Assembly (NCBI RefSeq): GCF_947581735.1
Contig: NZ_CANPVT010000013.1
Span: 1 to 64,000 of the forward strand
DNA length: 64,000 nucleotides
Source of the DNA: Candidatus Palauibacter soopunensis
GTDB lineage: Bacteria > Gemmatimonadota > Gemmatimonadetes > Palauibacterales > Palauibacteraceae
Reading direction: 5' to 3'
The notes beneath the pieces were generated by a model, which saw nothing but the letters and a program-made list of their open reading frames with translations, was not told the DNA's origin and searched no databases. The position numbers and the translations under genes were made by a program. Shown piece after piece: positions 1 through 7,629 of this stretch; positions within the stretch are counted from its first letter, which is position 1; every line of letters starts with the position of its first letter.

Positions 1-53
1 ACTCGGTTCTGAATCCACGCTTGCCCAACCGGGGGCGTCCACATACAGCACAC

Positions 54-93
54 GCAGTGTTGAACACTGCGGCTGGCGAGGGGCTCCGCCCCT
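54..93 (+). repeat. Two-hairpin repeat element, copy A
   Basis: Bases 54-60 and 64-70 form a perfect 7-bp stem with loop TGA. An 8-base linker GGCTGGCG (71-78) follows, then a second 6-bp stem (79-84 with 88-93) with loop TCC. A second copy with the same loops and nearly the same linker, but different stem bases, lies on the other strand at 2723-2767. The stem changes are compensatory, so the fold seems to be what is kept. The element could be a mobile-element end, a REP-like repeat or a structured RNA. Confidence 0.55.
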
Positions 94-241
94 TCGACCC
101 CGAGAAGCCCGCGCTGATGCGCGAAGATCGCGGGCGAGAGCCCCGGTCGCCGGTTTTGCGGCAGGGCGACCGCCGACGGGTCGATCTGGGAGCCGCCCCC
201 GACTCCGAGTCTCCCGAGGTTGCACCGGTCGATCCGATTCT

Positions 242-279
242 ATACCTTGTTGTGCAATGTATATGGCTAATCAAGGTAT
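242..279. promoter_or_regulatory. Candidate PadR operator (inverted repeat)
   Basis: ATACCTTG at 242-249 is repeated as its exact reverse complement CAAGGTAT at 272-279, with a 22-base spacer. Nested within it, TATAC (241-245) pairs with GTATA (259-263). The repeat ends just upstream of the GGAG ribosome-binding site of the PadR gene. PadR-type repressors usually bind AT-rich dyads in their own promoters, so autorepression is a reasonable inference. Binding itself is not shown. Confidence 0.5.
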
Positions 280-292
280 GGGAGACAACCAC

Positions 293-634
293 ATGACCGC
301 AGCGGTCTACAGGGAACTGATCGCCGCCTCGTCGCGCCCAATGGTGCTCTCCATCCTCGCGGGCGGGGAGAGCTACGGCTACCAGATGCTCAAACAGGTG
401 AAGGTCCTATCGGGTGGAAGCGTGGACTGGTCCGACGGAATGCTCTATCCGGTCCTGCACCGCTTGGAGCGGGACGGTCTCATCGCGGGCCGCTGGCAGC
501 TGACCGATGCGGGACGGCGGCGGAAGTACTACCGGCTGACCGACCGGGGAAAGCGCCAATTGTCGCGCGACCGGGCGAGTTGGCGGACGCTGACCACGGC
601 GCTCGAAGCGGCTTGGGGAGGAGCGCATGTTTGA
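293..634 (+). CDS. PadR-family transcriptional regulator
   Basis: This 113-residue protein is a PadR-type winged-helix repressor. The N-terminal half has the characteristic SYGYQML segment followed by DGMLYPVLHRLERDGLI, the recognition helix and wing region, and the C-terminal half has the KYYRLTDRG strand. The length fits the short PadR subfamily. I chose the ATG at 293 because GGAG lies 8 bases upstream; an upstream ATG at 257 has no such site. The stop overlaps the start of the next gene by 8 bases. This pairing with a prefix-domain membrane protein is common in Gemmatimonadota and Acidobacteriota, where PadR controls its membrane partner. The ligand is unknown. Confidence 0.9.
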   Translation: MTAAVYRELIAASSRPMVLSILAGGESYGYQMLKQVKVLSGGSVDWSDGMLYPVLHRLERDGLIAGRWQLTDAGRRRKYYRLTDRGKRQLSRDRASWRTLTTALEAAWGGAHV

Positions 635-1256
635 TCTGGAGGCGGCGTTTCGGGACTGGCGCGTTCACATGGCGCGCGGCGGGGGCCTGTCAGCGTGCGA
701 GGTGGACGAGTTGGAGGACCACCTGCGGGCGCACGTCGATCTGGAATTGGAGTTGGACAAAGCCCTGACTCCCGCTCGCGCGTTTGCGCTGGCCCGGTAC
801 GCCATCGGCGAGCCGAAGACGCTTTCAAGAGAGTTCGCCAAGGCGGGCAAGCCGAGGTGGCGGCACCTGCTTCGGGTTGGCGGGGCGATGTTCGCGGCGT
901 CCTGGGTTCTGCCCGCCGTCGGCGACACGTCCGGGCACCTTTGGGGCTGGGAGGCTTTTCTCCTCGCCCTCGAATGGGGAAACCCGGGCGAAGCGATGAG
1001 CGCGCTCAGCAGCGTCCTGATGCTCCTCGCGCTGTTCGTGACCCGTCGCGTCCGTCGCGCGAAGCTCCGGTGGCTGACTTGGTGCGTGACGGGCGCGGCG
1101 GTGCTGAACCTTCTCTACTGGATTCCCTCGGGCGATCTGGCGGTCGGCTATTGGGCTTGGGCGGGCTCGTTCGTCTGCGCCTCGTCCGCCTTGTGGATGC
1201 GCGCCCGCGAGCGGGCGTCCATCAAGTTGCGACAGGCTCCGGTCCGGCCAAGCTAG
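627..1256 (+). CDS. Membrane protein with permease-prefix-like N-terminal domain
   Basis: The protein has 209 residues. Residues 1 to about 70 resemble the permease prefix domain found fused to MacB/FtsX-like permeases next to PadR genes: an acidic helical segment with a DELEDHLRAHV motif. Three to four hydrophobic segments follow (roughly residues 85-100, 125-145, 150-165 and 172-190). Unlike the long permeases of this class, no FtsX domain follows, so this is a short stand-alone version. It overlaps the PadR stop by 8 bases, indicating translational coupling. Its role is unknown; control or sensing by the membrane together with PadR is inference. Confidence 0.75.
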   Translation: MFDLEAAFRDWRVHMARGGGLSACEVDELEDHLRAHVDLELELDKALTPARAFALARYAIGEPKTLSREFAKAGKPRWRHLLRVGGAMFAASWVLPAVGDTSGHLWGWEAFLLALEWGNPGEAMSALSSVLMLLALFVTRRVRRAKLRWLTWCVTGAAVLNLLYWIPSGDLAVGYWAWAGSFVCASSALWMRARERASIKLRQAPVRPS

Positions 1257-1602
1257 ATGGGGGGCGAAGGGACTCCCGGAATACGCGCCGCGGCGACGGG
1301 CGGGCGGCGCTTGCGTGACTGCGGGGCCGGGCGGATCAGCGCATCGTCAGAATCGCCGCGCGGGCCGCGTCAAATCCGTCGCCGACTCGGGATGGGTGAA
1401 CGTCCCCGTCGTCGCCCTGATCGGCGATTCCCTTCGCGAGGTTGACGGGGATTTCCTTATCGAAGGGCGACACTCGCCGCGAACTCTCCGGTACACCGTC
1501 ACCTTCACCGAAGCGCCCTCTCTGGAAGAGACGGATCGGGGTGGGCGAGGCGAAGACGGGCGGTCGAGTATCACCACGAATCGCAAGGAAGAACGACAGC
1601 CG
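1257..1602. other. Intergenic region with a possible gene fragment
   Basis: There is no complete gene here. The plus-strand frame that continues into the next gene reads as protein-like sequence around 1390-1530, with an uninterrupted hydrophobic and beta-strand-like pattern, but it has no good start or ribosome-binding site. It may be a decayed gene fragment or chance. AAGGAAG near 1584-1590 is the likely ribosome-binding site of the following lipoprotein gene. Confidence 0.35.
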
Positions 1603-2022
1603 ATGGAGATAATCCGGCAGTACACGTCCATGGCGCTGGCCGCGCTCGTGCTCGGGGGTTGCGAGCAGGTCATCATCAACGGCTATCCCCCACTGAACCA
1701 GCCTCCGGGGGCATCAGCCGTCGAACTTCCCGACCAAGTGCTGACCGTGGGCCAGGCGCTGACGATCTCGAAGGCCGAGAACCTGTTTTGGGACGACGAC
1801 CCCCTGACGCTCACCGCCACGTCTTCCGACACGACGGTCTTGGCGGTTTCGATGGCCGTCGAGGAAGGTTCGTATTCGCTGACCCTCGACCCGCGGTCGC
1901 CGGGCACGGCCACCGTTGCCATAGTCGCGACCGAGCCCGATGGCGATGGCAGTGACGACGACCAGCAACCACGGGGCCGGTCGGTGACTCGCACGGTCGG
2001 CGTGACGGTTATCGAGGCATGA
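1603..2022 (+). CDS. Small lipoprotein with one Ig/cadherin-like domain
   Basis: The protein has 139 residues. A short hydrophobic signal ends in a lipobox (VLGGC) at about residues 16-20, so it should be anchored in a membrane by a lipidated cysteine. The remainder reads as a single beta-sandwich of the bacterial Ig or dystroglycan-type cadherin-like class. It has LTVGQALTIS, an acidic DDDPLTLTATSSD stretch, then a terminal RTVGVTVIEA strand. The ATG at 1603 was chosen because it begins the signal peptide; the open frame extends upstream without support. The stop overlaps the next start by four bases (ATGA), so the two lipoproteins are probably co-expressed. A binding or adhesion role is only a guess. 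Confidence 0.7.
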   Translation: MEIIRQYTSMALAALVLGGCEQVIINGYPPLNQPPGASAVELPDQVLTVGQALTISKAENLFWDDDPLTLTATSSDTTVLAVSMAVEEGSYSLTLDPRSPGTATVAIVATEPDGDGSDDDQQPRGRSVTRTVGVTVIEA

Positions 2023-2588
2023 GGGGCCGCGGGGCGCTATTCGCGGCTGCCACGGTGCTTTTCCTGCCGGGCTGCTCCCACATCACCGACGGCGGCGAAT
2101 GTCTTGGCGGCGGTCCGCCCGGGATCGTGCCAATCGACCTGAGCGGCACATGGGCCGGCACGGTGCGCGACGCAATTTCCGTTCGGTTCGAGCTCAGGCA
2201 GGCCAACATGGTCGATGCACTCGACCAGTACGGCGACATCACCGGGACCGTGTCGATCACGATTCCCGGCCCCGTGGAGACGAGTGGTTCCGTTGAGGGA
2301 TGGACGCACGGGACGGCCGGTCATTGCGACGAGAGCAGAATCACCGGCCAGTCTTTCAGGGTCTTCGGTCATCTCACCGTCATGCCGACCGACCAGATCG
2401 AACTCCCCCTGCATATCGACATGCTCTACGGAACGGTGGACGGAGGCGAGATTGACGTTGGGTTGATCTACACCGGACCCACCGCAGTCACGTTTGATGA
2501 GAACGGCAAGGTGACGGGTATCGAACTCGACAGCTTCACCGGCACGGCCCTCAAGCTGACGCGCGCCGTAGGACGGAACACCAGATGA
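2019..2588 (+). CDS. Lipoprotein of unknown function
   Basis: The protein has 189 residues with a clear lipoprotein signal: Arg at positions 2 and 4, a hydrophobic core and a lipobox (LPGC) at about residues 16-19. The mature part reads as beta-strand-rich, beginning with DLSGTWAGTVRD and ending with an SFTGTALKLTR strand, which resembles small lipocalin or calycin-like barrels annotated only as hypothetical. It starts inside the stop of the preceding lipoprotein (ATGA), so the two form a small operon. I cannot name a function. Confidence 0.7.
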   Translation: MRGRGALFAAATVLFLPGCSHITDGGECLGGGPPGIVPIDLSGTWAGTVRDAISVRFELRQANMVDALDQYGDITGTVSITIPGPVETSGSVEGWTHGTAGHCDESRITGQSFRVFGHLTVMPTDQIELPLHIDMLYGTVDGGEIDVGLIYTGPTAVTFDENGKVTGIELDSFTGTALKLTRAVGRNTR

Positions 2589-2722
2589 GCAAGCGGGGGC
2601 AGGCTGCGTTGTTCGACCCGACCGTCGGATAACAGCCGTCGGGACGGACGCGGAGGAGGTTCTGGAGGCGGCTCCCGCCCGCCGCCGCCCCACCAGCGGT
2701 GGCGGAAGTCCAAAGGGGTCAC

Positions 2723-2767
2723 AGGGGAGCGGAGCCCCCCTTGCCAGCCTCCCGTGTTCAACACGGG
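2723..2767 (-). repeat. Two-hairpin repeat element, copy B
   Basis: Read on the minus strand, bases 2767-2751 form a 7-bp stem with loop TGA. The linker AGGCTGGCA follows (2750-2742), then an 8-bp stem with one G-T pair and loop TCC (2741-2723). Both loops and the linker match copy A at 54-93, while three base pairs of stem 1 differ on both sides (GCA/TGC there, CCC/GGG here). The copy is inverted relative to copy A, so the pair brackets the PadR and lipoprotein genes. Confidence 0.55.
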
Positions 2768-2992
2768 GTCGGCTGGCTGCTCCACCGTAACGTGGGTCAG
2801 CCAGCCCTCGGCGGAGCCGCCCGAAACGCCTCTCCGGGCATCGCCCGGAACAGCCTCGACCGGGCCGTCTCGGGCAAGCTGCCCGGCCTCGTGGTCGCCA
2901 GTCTCGCCGACGGAGAGGACGACGGTGGTGCGCTCTGCGAAGCCCGCTTGCGACCCGACCCGTACCCCTCGGAGACCTGAGATCGTCGATCG

Positions 2993-3133
2993 TGGGCCAT
3001 TCTGCGGGCGGACGAGTTCCGAATCCCGGACGCCTTCGGCCCGGCTGGCCTGATGGCGTTCATCGAAGTGAACGAACCGGGGATACCCTTCGTGAGGGTG
3101 CTCCGGGTCGTGAATCTGGTTCCGTCTTCCTAG
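2993..3133 (+). pseudogene. 3' remnant of a 6-bladed beta-propeller gene
   Basis: The frame ending at the TAG at 3131-3133 encodes about 46 residues containing DAFGPAGLMAFIE and a basic, hydrophobic end. The intact propeller protein on the minus strand at 4650-5927 ends with [13 protein letters not shown] and a similar tail. The match to the last blade is clear, but an in-frame stop at 2978 and unrelated upstream sequence mean that the rest of the gene is gone. It indicates that a paralogue once lay here and was truncated by rearrangement. Confidence 0.6.
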
Positions 3134-3349
3134 GTTGGGATCATGTTCCAAGTCGCCGGAGGATCCCCAGCGAGGCGAAGTGTGTTGGTTGCGGCAATGA
3201 ACTGGCGGAGCGTGTCGAGAGGGACGCCGGGCCAACGGGCAGCCGGAGGGGCAAGAAACGCCGGAGACACGCCGGCGCCTCGGAGACGGCGGCCCGCTCG
3301 GGCTCGGTTGGCGGTCACGGCAAGGGCAGACGTTCGAGCCCATCGTCGA

Positions 3350-4483
3350 ATGCGAACAGGCGGTGCAAGAGCAATCGCCTTCGTCGGGATGATCCTGATC
3401 CACGGTTGCGGCCCCGAACCCGGAGAACGTGTCTTCTCCGCAGACGCGGCTGGACCGGCTCTGGTTCCCATCGACAGCATCCTGCTGCGGGAAGCCGACT
3501 CACTGTACATCGGCAATCCGTACACGCCGGTCGTCGACCCATTCGACGGATCCTTCTACATACCGGACATCTTCTCCGGAAAGCTCCTCAGGTTCCGCAG
3601 AGACGGCAACCTGATGCTTGTGTACGGACGGCCGGGAGAGGGGCCGGGAGAGTTTGACGGCGGACCCAGAACTCCGATGGTGCTCGACGATTCGACCGTG
3701 GCCGCACAGACCACAAGGTCGCGGCGGGTGAACATCTTCGACCGAAACACCGGAGAGAGCCTTCGAGGTGTGAACTTTCCCGCGCTCGGCGGACTGACTC
3801 CCCCGGCGGTGATCGGCCGGGATGTCTGGATGACCGATTTCGAGATTCGGCGTGAGACATCCCTGACGCGGTGGCGGCCGACCACGGACGAGTTCACCAG
3901 CATGGGCGGACTCCCGGCGGAGTACGTCGCGTCGCTCAACAGCGACAACTGGTCGTATGCGAGCCTTTTCCGGCTCGGTTCACTCGCGTACGCCGCCGGA
4001 CGGTTCGTGCAGGGCTGGTCCGGGCTGGACGAGATGTTCGTCTTGAACCTGCGCGGCGAGGTGGTGGACACGCTGGACATCCCGGTGGCGAGGAGGAAGG
4101 GCGTTCCGGCCGACCTCCGGGAACGCATCGACATCGAGCACATGCCGTACCGCGAGCAGTTGGAGGGCAGTTCGCGACTCCGTCAACTATTCCCGCTTCC
4201 CGGCGGCGGTTTCGTGTTCACCCACCACGATCAGACGGCCCTCCGGATGCAGCCGATGCCCGTGCTCACCGCCAAGGTGTGGGTCGGAGTCCTTTCGCCG
4301 GACCTCTCACGGGCGTGCGTGGACACCCTCGTGCCTCGCGACTTCGAGATGCGGCCGATGGAGACCTTCCGGGGCGACACGCTGTTCGTCCTGGACCGGA
4401 GAATCGACGATTCGGAAACGCTTCGGACTTCGATTCTGATGTACTTGGTCTCGGAGGATGGATGCGAGTGGCTGAGCACGTAG
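3350..4483 (+). CDS. 6-bladed beta-propeller lipoprotein
   Basis: The protein has 377 residues. The ATG at 3350 gives a lipoprotein signal with MRTGGAR, a hydrophobic core and a lipobox cysteine (LIHGC). The mature part carries repeated propeller blades: NPYTPVVDPFDGSFYIPD, a GRPGEGPGEF turn and a LNLRGEVVDTLDIPV strand. The GxGEGPGEF loop is typical of the 6-bladed beta-propeller family abundant in Gemmatimonadota and Bacteroidota. The frame is open for 207 bases upstream, but that part is Arg/Pro-rich and has no signal. No enzymatic residues are known for the family, so binding or scaffolding at the cell surface is inference. Confidence 0.8.
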   Translation: MRTGGARAIAFVGMILIHGCGPEPGERVFSADAAGPALVPIDSILLREADSLYIGNPYTPVVDPFDGSFYIPDIFSGKLLRFRRDGNLMLVYGRPGEGPGEFDGGPRTPMVLDDSTVAAQTTRSRRVNIFDRNTGESLRGVNFPALGGLTPPAVIGRDVWMTDFEIRRETSLTRWRPTTDEFTSMGGLPAEYVASLNSDNWSYASLFRLGSLAYAAGRFVQGWSGLDEMFVLNLRGEVVDTLDIPVARRKGVPADLRERIDIEHMPYREQLEGSSRLRQLFPLPGGGFVFTHHDQTALRMQPMPVLTAKVWVGVLSPDLSRACVDTLVPRDFEMRPMETFRGDTLFVLDRRIDDSETLRTSILMYLVSEDGCEWLST

Positions 4484-4540
4484 CCCAGAGGCTTTAGCGT
4501 GCGGCCGCCGACACCGCTCTCCGGCCCGCGAGATACGCTC

Positions 4541-4589
4541 TCCCAGTCGGGCATGAGCCGTCGCCGACGCTCGAACAAACCGGTGCGCC
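4541..4589 (-). pseudogene. Remnant of a tyrosine integrase C-terminus
   Basis: The minus strand here reads LFERRRRLMPDW. This nearly matches the C-terminal tail LFERRRRLMADW of the intact integrase that ends at 7630. Nucleotide identity extends over about 50 bases (4541-4589 against about 7649-7697) and stops on both sides. The catalytic tyrosine region just upstream is not preserved. It is best read as the scar of a second, related integrase gene, marking an older island insertion or a deletion between two copies. Confidence 0.6.
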
Positions 4590-4649
4590 AAGCCGAGCCG
4601 GCTCCGATGGTCATCTGCATGGGCTCCTCCGCCGGAAGGGAGTGAGGAG

Positions 4650-5927
4650 TCAGTTGACTGCACGCGGGAGTCGTTTCACGACCACCGTCTGGACATCGAG
4701 TTCGTCCCGTTCGATGAAGGCCGCCAGCCCACCCGGTCCGAACGCGTCGGGGAGCGGCGTCGCCCCGGTGCGGTAGCTGCCGAGGTAGCGGCCATCCGCG
4801 GCAAGGATGTCGATGGGCCCGTCGCTGACAGGCTCGTCGCCCCGCCGCAGAACCCAGATGCGGCCGTTCCAACTCGTACGCAGGTCTCGCACGACGGGAA
4901 CCTCTCCGGCGAACTCAAGCGTTTCGATCCGCTCGCGCGCACGGGGCCCGCCACCCCCGGATACCACCAGTCCGCCACCGGACGACGGGCGGACCGAACG
5001 TTCGGGGCGATCCTCAAGATCCCCCAACCTGCGGTCCCTCTCCGCCTGCATCACGGATTCCGTAACGGGCTCGGGCGCGAAGGGCCGCGTCAGCGTCGAA
5101 CTGATCCGGCCATCCCGGTCCGCTATCTTGATCGTGTACGCGGAAGAGTCCGAGAAAGCGATCCGACGACCGGGGAGGACACCCGTGAAGAGCTCCGGCT
5201 CGAACCCTCTCCGGGGGCCACGGCTGACGATCTTCCGCGGCCCCCCGCCGAGCAGGCGTTCCCTCGGCTTGGTGTAGGCAGGGCCCCAGACCTCGACCGC
5301 GGTCTCCACCGCTGCCTCGTCCCCAGTGAGGAGGATCCGTTCGATCGTACGCGGGTCGGGGAAGGCGATCGTGGTTTCGCCCGGCACGGCCCGATACGCA
5401 GAGCCAAGCACTTCCGCACCCCTGATGAGAGACTCTCCACCGACCTCGGCGTCCATTTTCCGGACCATCGTGACGCGTGCCATGCGTACCGTGCGGTCGA
5501 GGTCCCCGGTGGGAGCGAAGATGTGGTAGGTGCGATGTCCCATGTCCGCGACGATGACCCTGCCGTCGCGCGTAACCACCATGTCCAGGGGCGACTGGAA
5601 CTCGCCCGGACCCTCGCCTCTGCGACCGAATTCGCGAACGAAGTCTCCCTGCGGGTTCACGACGACGACCCGGGCGGCGAGCCGGTCCAACACATGGAGG
5701 TTCCCGGCCTCGTCGAACCCCACGCGGCCGATCGTGCCGAACTCCTGCCACGCCTCGCCAAGAACGGCACCGACACGGTAGACCTCCTCGAAGTCGGTCT
5801 CCAGCCAGCGGTCCTCGCCCGGAAGTTCGATGACCTCCTGAGCGAATCCCGCGCTCGCCGTCGCGGATGCCGCCAACGCGGTCAGCAGCGTGACACCGAT
5901 TCGGGTCAGCCTCCCATTCACGAGCAT
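4650..5927 (-). CDS. Secreted 6-bladed beta-propeller protein
   Basis: The protein has 425 residues. The ATG at 5927 sits 8 bases after GGAAGG and starts a classical signal peptide with an AFAQE-like cleavage end near residue 29. Blades follow with [25 protein letters not shown], then the [11 protein letters not shown] loop shared with the 3350-4483 protein, then [15 protein letters not shown]. The end ([13 protein letters not shown]) matches the remnant at 2993-3133. It lacks a lipobox and so is likely periplasmic or exported. A Gly-rich low-complexity insertion lies around residues 320-345. Its function is not known beyond the fold. Confidence 0.8.
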   Translation of the reverse strand: MLVNGRLTRIGVTLLTALAASATASAGFAQEVIELPGEDRWLETDFEEVYRVGAVLGEAWQEFGTIGRVGFDEAGNLHVLDRLAARVVVVNPQGDFVREFGRRGEGPGEFQSPLDMVVTRDGRVIVADMGHRTYHIFAPTGDLDRTVRMARVTMVRKMDAEVGGESLIRGAEVLGSAYRAVPGETTIAFPDPRTIERILLTGDEAAVETAVEVWGPAYTKPRERLLGGGPRKIVSRGPRRGFEPELFTGVLPGRRIAFSDSSAYTIKIADRDGRISSTLTRPFAPEPVTESVMQAERDRRLGDLEDRPERSVRPSSGGGLVVSGGGGPRARERIETLEFAGEVPVVRDLRTSWNGRIWVLRRGDEPVSDGPIDILAADGRYLGSYRTGATPLPDAFGPGGLAAFIERDELDVQTVVVKRLPRAVN

Positions 5928-6158
5928 GTGGGTCACCTTCCTTTCGCCTTTCCACCCTACCAAGTTAATGAATCACGGAGTCGGATTGAACAAGAAGAAG
6001 TAAGAGTCTCGCGAGCCGGCGCCGACGAAGGACGAGCTTCAGGCGAAGTATGGCCGTGCCATCCGAAGCGCCGGGTGTCGAGGGCGCTACGCCGCAGGCG
6101 CTGGGGCGGCTCTTGTTCACTCGGGTCAAGGGACCAACAAACCAACAGGAGAGGGTTC

Positions 6159-6554
6159 GTGAGCGAAGCACATGATCTTGCGGTAGTGGCGGCTGAGACG
6201 GTGTACAGCGTCTTGGGCGGCGGCTATCCCGAATCGGTGTACGAGAAGGCGATGGCGGTCGAGTTCAGGGACACGGTGGCCGATGTCGAGGGTTTTCGGT
6301 ACAGCATTGAGCGCAACGTCGAGATCATGTATCGCGATCGCGCCATTGGGCTTCAGCGGCTCGATTTCGATATTGAACTGGATGGCTACCGGTTGGCCGT
6401 CGAACTAAAGGCCGGTACCCGCATTAGCGCGTCGCACAAGGCACAGACACGGGCGTACCTGCGGACCACGGGTTACGATGGCGCAGTCATCATCAATTTT
6501 CCGCCCGATGGCACCGAAATAGAGTCGTGTCCGATCAGCAGTTCGGAAGAATAA
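6159..6554 (+). CDS. GxxExxY-family protein
   Basis: The protein has 131 residues and belongs to the GxxExxY family, named for a conserved motif seen here as GGGYPESVYEKAM. The later LDFDIELDG, LAVELKAG and INF elements fit a PD-(D/E)XK nuclease-like core, with Asp before and Glu-x-Lys after a turn. The GTG start at 6159 has AGGAG seven bases upstream and gives the family's normal length; the longer frame upstream runs antisense to the propeller gene. The family often sits in islands beside recombinases and its biochemical role is unsettled. Base composition is less GC-rich than its neighbours, in keeping with transfer. Confidence 0.85.
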   Translation: MSEAHDLAVVAAETVYSVLGGGYPESVYEKAMAVEFRDTVADVEGFRYSIERNVEIMYRDRAIGLQRLDFDIELDGYRLAVELKAGTRISASHKAQTRAYLRTTGYDGAVIINFPPDGTEIESCPISSSEE

Positions 6555-6706
6555 TCCCCTACACCTTTCTTTACGATCCCCTTAGGAAGGGAGATTCGCC
6601 GGGCTCGTCCGGTTCGCCGTGGGCCGACGCCCGGAGGCCGCGATCCGCAACATGCCATTGACCCGGCCTCTTCGCGGGCGCTCTCTTGAACGCGGAGGGA
6701 CAGCCG

Positions 6707-6961
6707 ATGAACAAGTTCGACGAAGGCGTCATTCTGCGGGCGCACCGGTTCCGCGCCGAGTCGGTCGGGTATCGTCTCGAACGCGGCCACTACATGGACG
6801 GCGAGGACGACCGCGCGGATCGGTGGTACGTGGTGCCCTCCTCCCGTGAGGTCTCGACGGGCACCGACCGGGCGGGACCGGGGTTCCGCTCGGTCAAGTC
6901 TGCGGCGGACGAGGCCGAGCGGCTCGCCGCCCGGGAGCGCGGCTCGGGTGAAGGCGCATGA
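6707..6961 (+). CDS. Small hypothetical island protein
   Basis: The protein has 84 residues, is hydrophilic, and has no signal or membrane segment. The ATG at 6707 has GGAGGG about 8 bases upstream, better than an upstream in-frame ATG at 6686. The N-terminal half is rich in Arg, Tyr and Asp (GYRLERGHYMDGED) and the C-terminal half is an Ala/Glu/Arg helix. The stop overlaps the start of the next small gene by four bases (ATGA), which supports both as real genes. No family is recognised; a small DNA- or partner-binding protein of the integrase island is possible. Confidence 0.55.
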   Translation: MNKFDEGVILRAHRFRAESVGYRLERGHYMDGEDDRADRWYVVPSSREVSTGTDRAGPGFRSVKSAADEAERLAARERGSGEGA

Positions 6962-7251
6962 CGGACGACGCCAAGCGGGTGCTGTTCGAGTTCGCCGACG
7001 GTTCGCCATTCGGCGTGGCCGGCGTACGGCGGCTGCTCCGGTGCCGGACGGTGCGGGCGGGACGGGCGATCCAGTCTCTCGTCAATGCGGGATTGGCGCG
7101 GCCGACGGATCGAGGCGGAAGGCAGCTCTACAGGATCGGCCCGCGGGGGCGGGACTTGGCAGCATCGGCCGTCACCGCCTTGCGACCGGGCTCGAAGGGC
7201 GATCGCAAGGCGCTCGGCGCGCACGGCATCGATCGCCGGCGCCGACGCTGA
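6958..7251 (+). CDS. Small winged-helix-like DNA-binding protein
   Basis: The protein has 97 residues. Residues 1-70 read as a winged helix: a first helix (AKRVLFEFADG), a helix-turn-helix with VAGVRRLLRCRTVRAGRAIQSL, then a LARPTDRGGRQLYRIGPRG beta-wing. The C-terminus is a basic tail (RRRRR). The fold assignment is from pattern only. It overlaps the preceding small gene by ATGA and sits between a GxxExxY gene and an integrase, so a regulatory or excision-related role in the island is plausible but unproven. Confidence 0.6.
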   Translation: MTDDAKRVLFEFADGSPFGVAGVRRLLRCRTVRAGRAIQSLVNAGLARPTDRGGRQLYRIGPRGRDLAASAVTALRPGSKGDRKALGAHGIDRRRRR

Positions 7252-7629
7252 GCGGCGGTTGCCTCGACCCGGCTCGTCGAGTTGCGCCGAAATCGCCGTT
7301 GGGCGGAGTTCGTTGCCGATCCGGAGGTGCGCATTTGACATCTAGGCGCGTGTGCAGGGAAACGCCGCCCAAGTGTACGGAACGCGGATTCCGCAAGTCG
7401 CCGGACGGCTTGGGGTTGAGCCACGATCTGCGGATTGCCGCTGCCGATCCGGCTCTCCGGGCCGTGGCCGGGAGGACCCGCCTGTTTCGAAGCCCGGTAT
7501 GGCATCGGGGAGGGTCGGGATGTGCACGGCCATCCCCACCCTCCCGGCGGATCGCTCCCTACAAGCAATCCCTCGCGGGAAGGCCAACGCACGCTTCTCC
7601 GGGGAGAAGAGTGGTTCCATGAGCGGTCC
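7252..7629. other. Non-coding stretch downstream of the integrase
   Basis: No gene is seen in these 378 bases. The main feature is the long hairpin at 7508-7545. Frames that stay open on both strands have no family resemblance or start signal. The stretch could contain an attachment site, but no repeated core was found. Confidence 0.5.
7508..7545. repeat. 15-bp imperfect hairpin
   Basis: Bases 7508-7522 pair with 7531-7545, 14 of 15 positions complementary, around an 8-base loop TGCACGGC. It lies 85 bases beyond the integrase stop. A run of T is missing on both strands, so it is not a standard intrinsic terminator. A recombination or packaging-type structure, or an RNA 3'-end stabiliser for the integrase transcript, are alternatives. 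Confidence 0.5.

Larger units (their letters stand above)
1..292. other. Left-edge region without a convincing gene
   Basis: I see no credible coding sequence here. An open frame on the plus strand at 21-296 has arginine/proline-rich composition and no recognisable motif, and is judged non-coding. The stretch contains the two-hairpin repeat at 54-93 and the inverted repeat upstream of the PadR gene at 242-279. It may be the tail of an intergenic region whose other side lies outside the window. Confidence 0.5.
2589..3349. other. Long non-coding tract with decayed sequence
   Basis: No intact gene is visible over about 760 bases. The tract holds copy B of the two-hairpin repeat (2723-2767), a very GC-rich stretch with several short stem-loops, and the 3' end of a beta-propeller gene (2993-3133). 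A plus-strand frame at 2699-2980 stays open but has no recognisable domain. It runs in the same frame into the propeller remnant after a stop at 2978. The tract looks like debris at a former insertion site. Confidence 0.5.

Noticed and set aside
21-296. Open frame of 91 codons at the left edge
   Set aside because: No ribosome-binding site, Arg/Pro-rich composition, overlap with the hairpin repeat and with the PadR upstream dyad.
2699-2980. Open frame of 93 codons
   Set aside because: It overlaps the structured repeat and has no recognisable domain or start signal, though it continues in frame into the propeller remnant.
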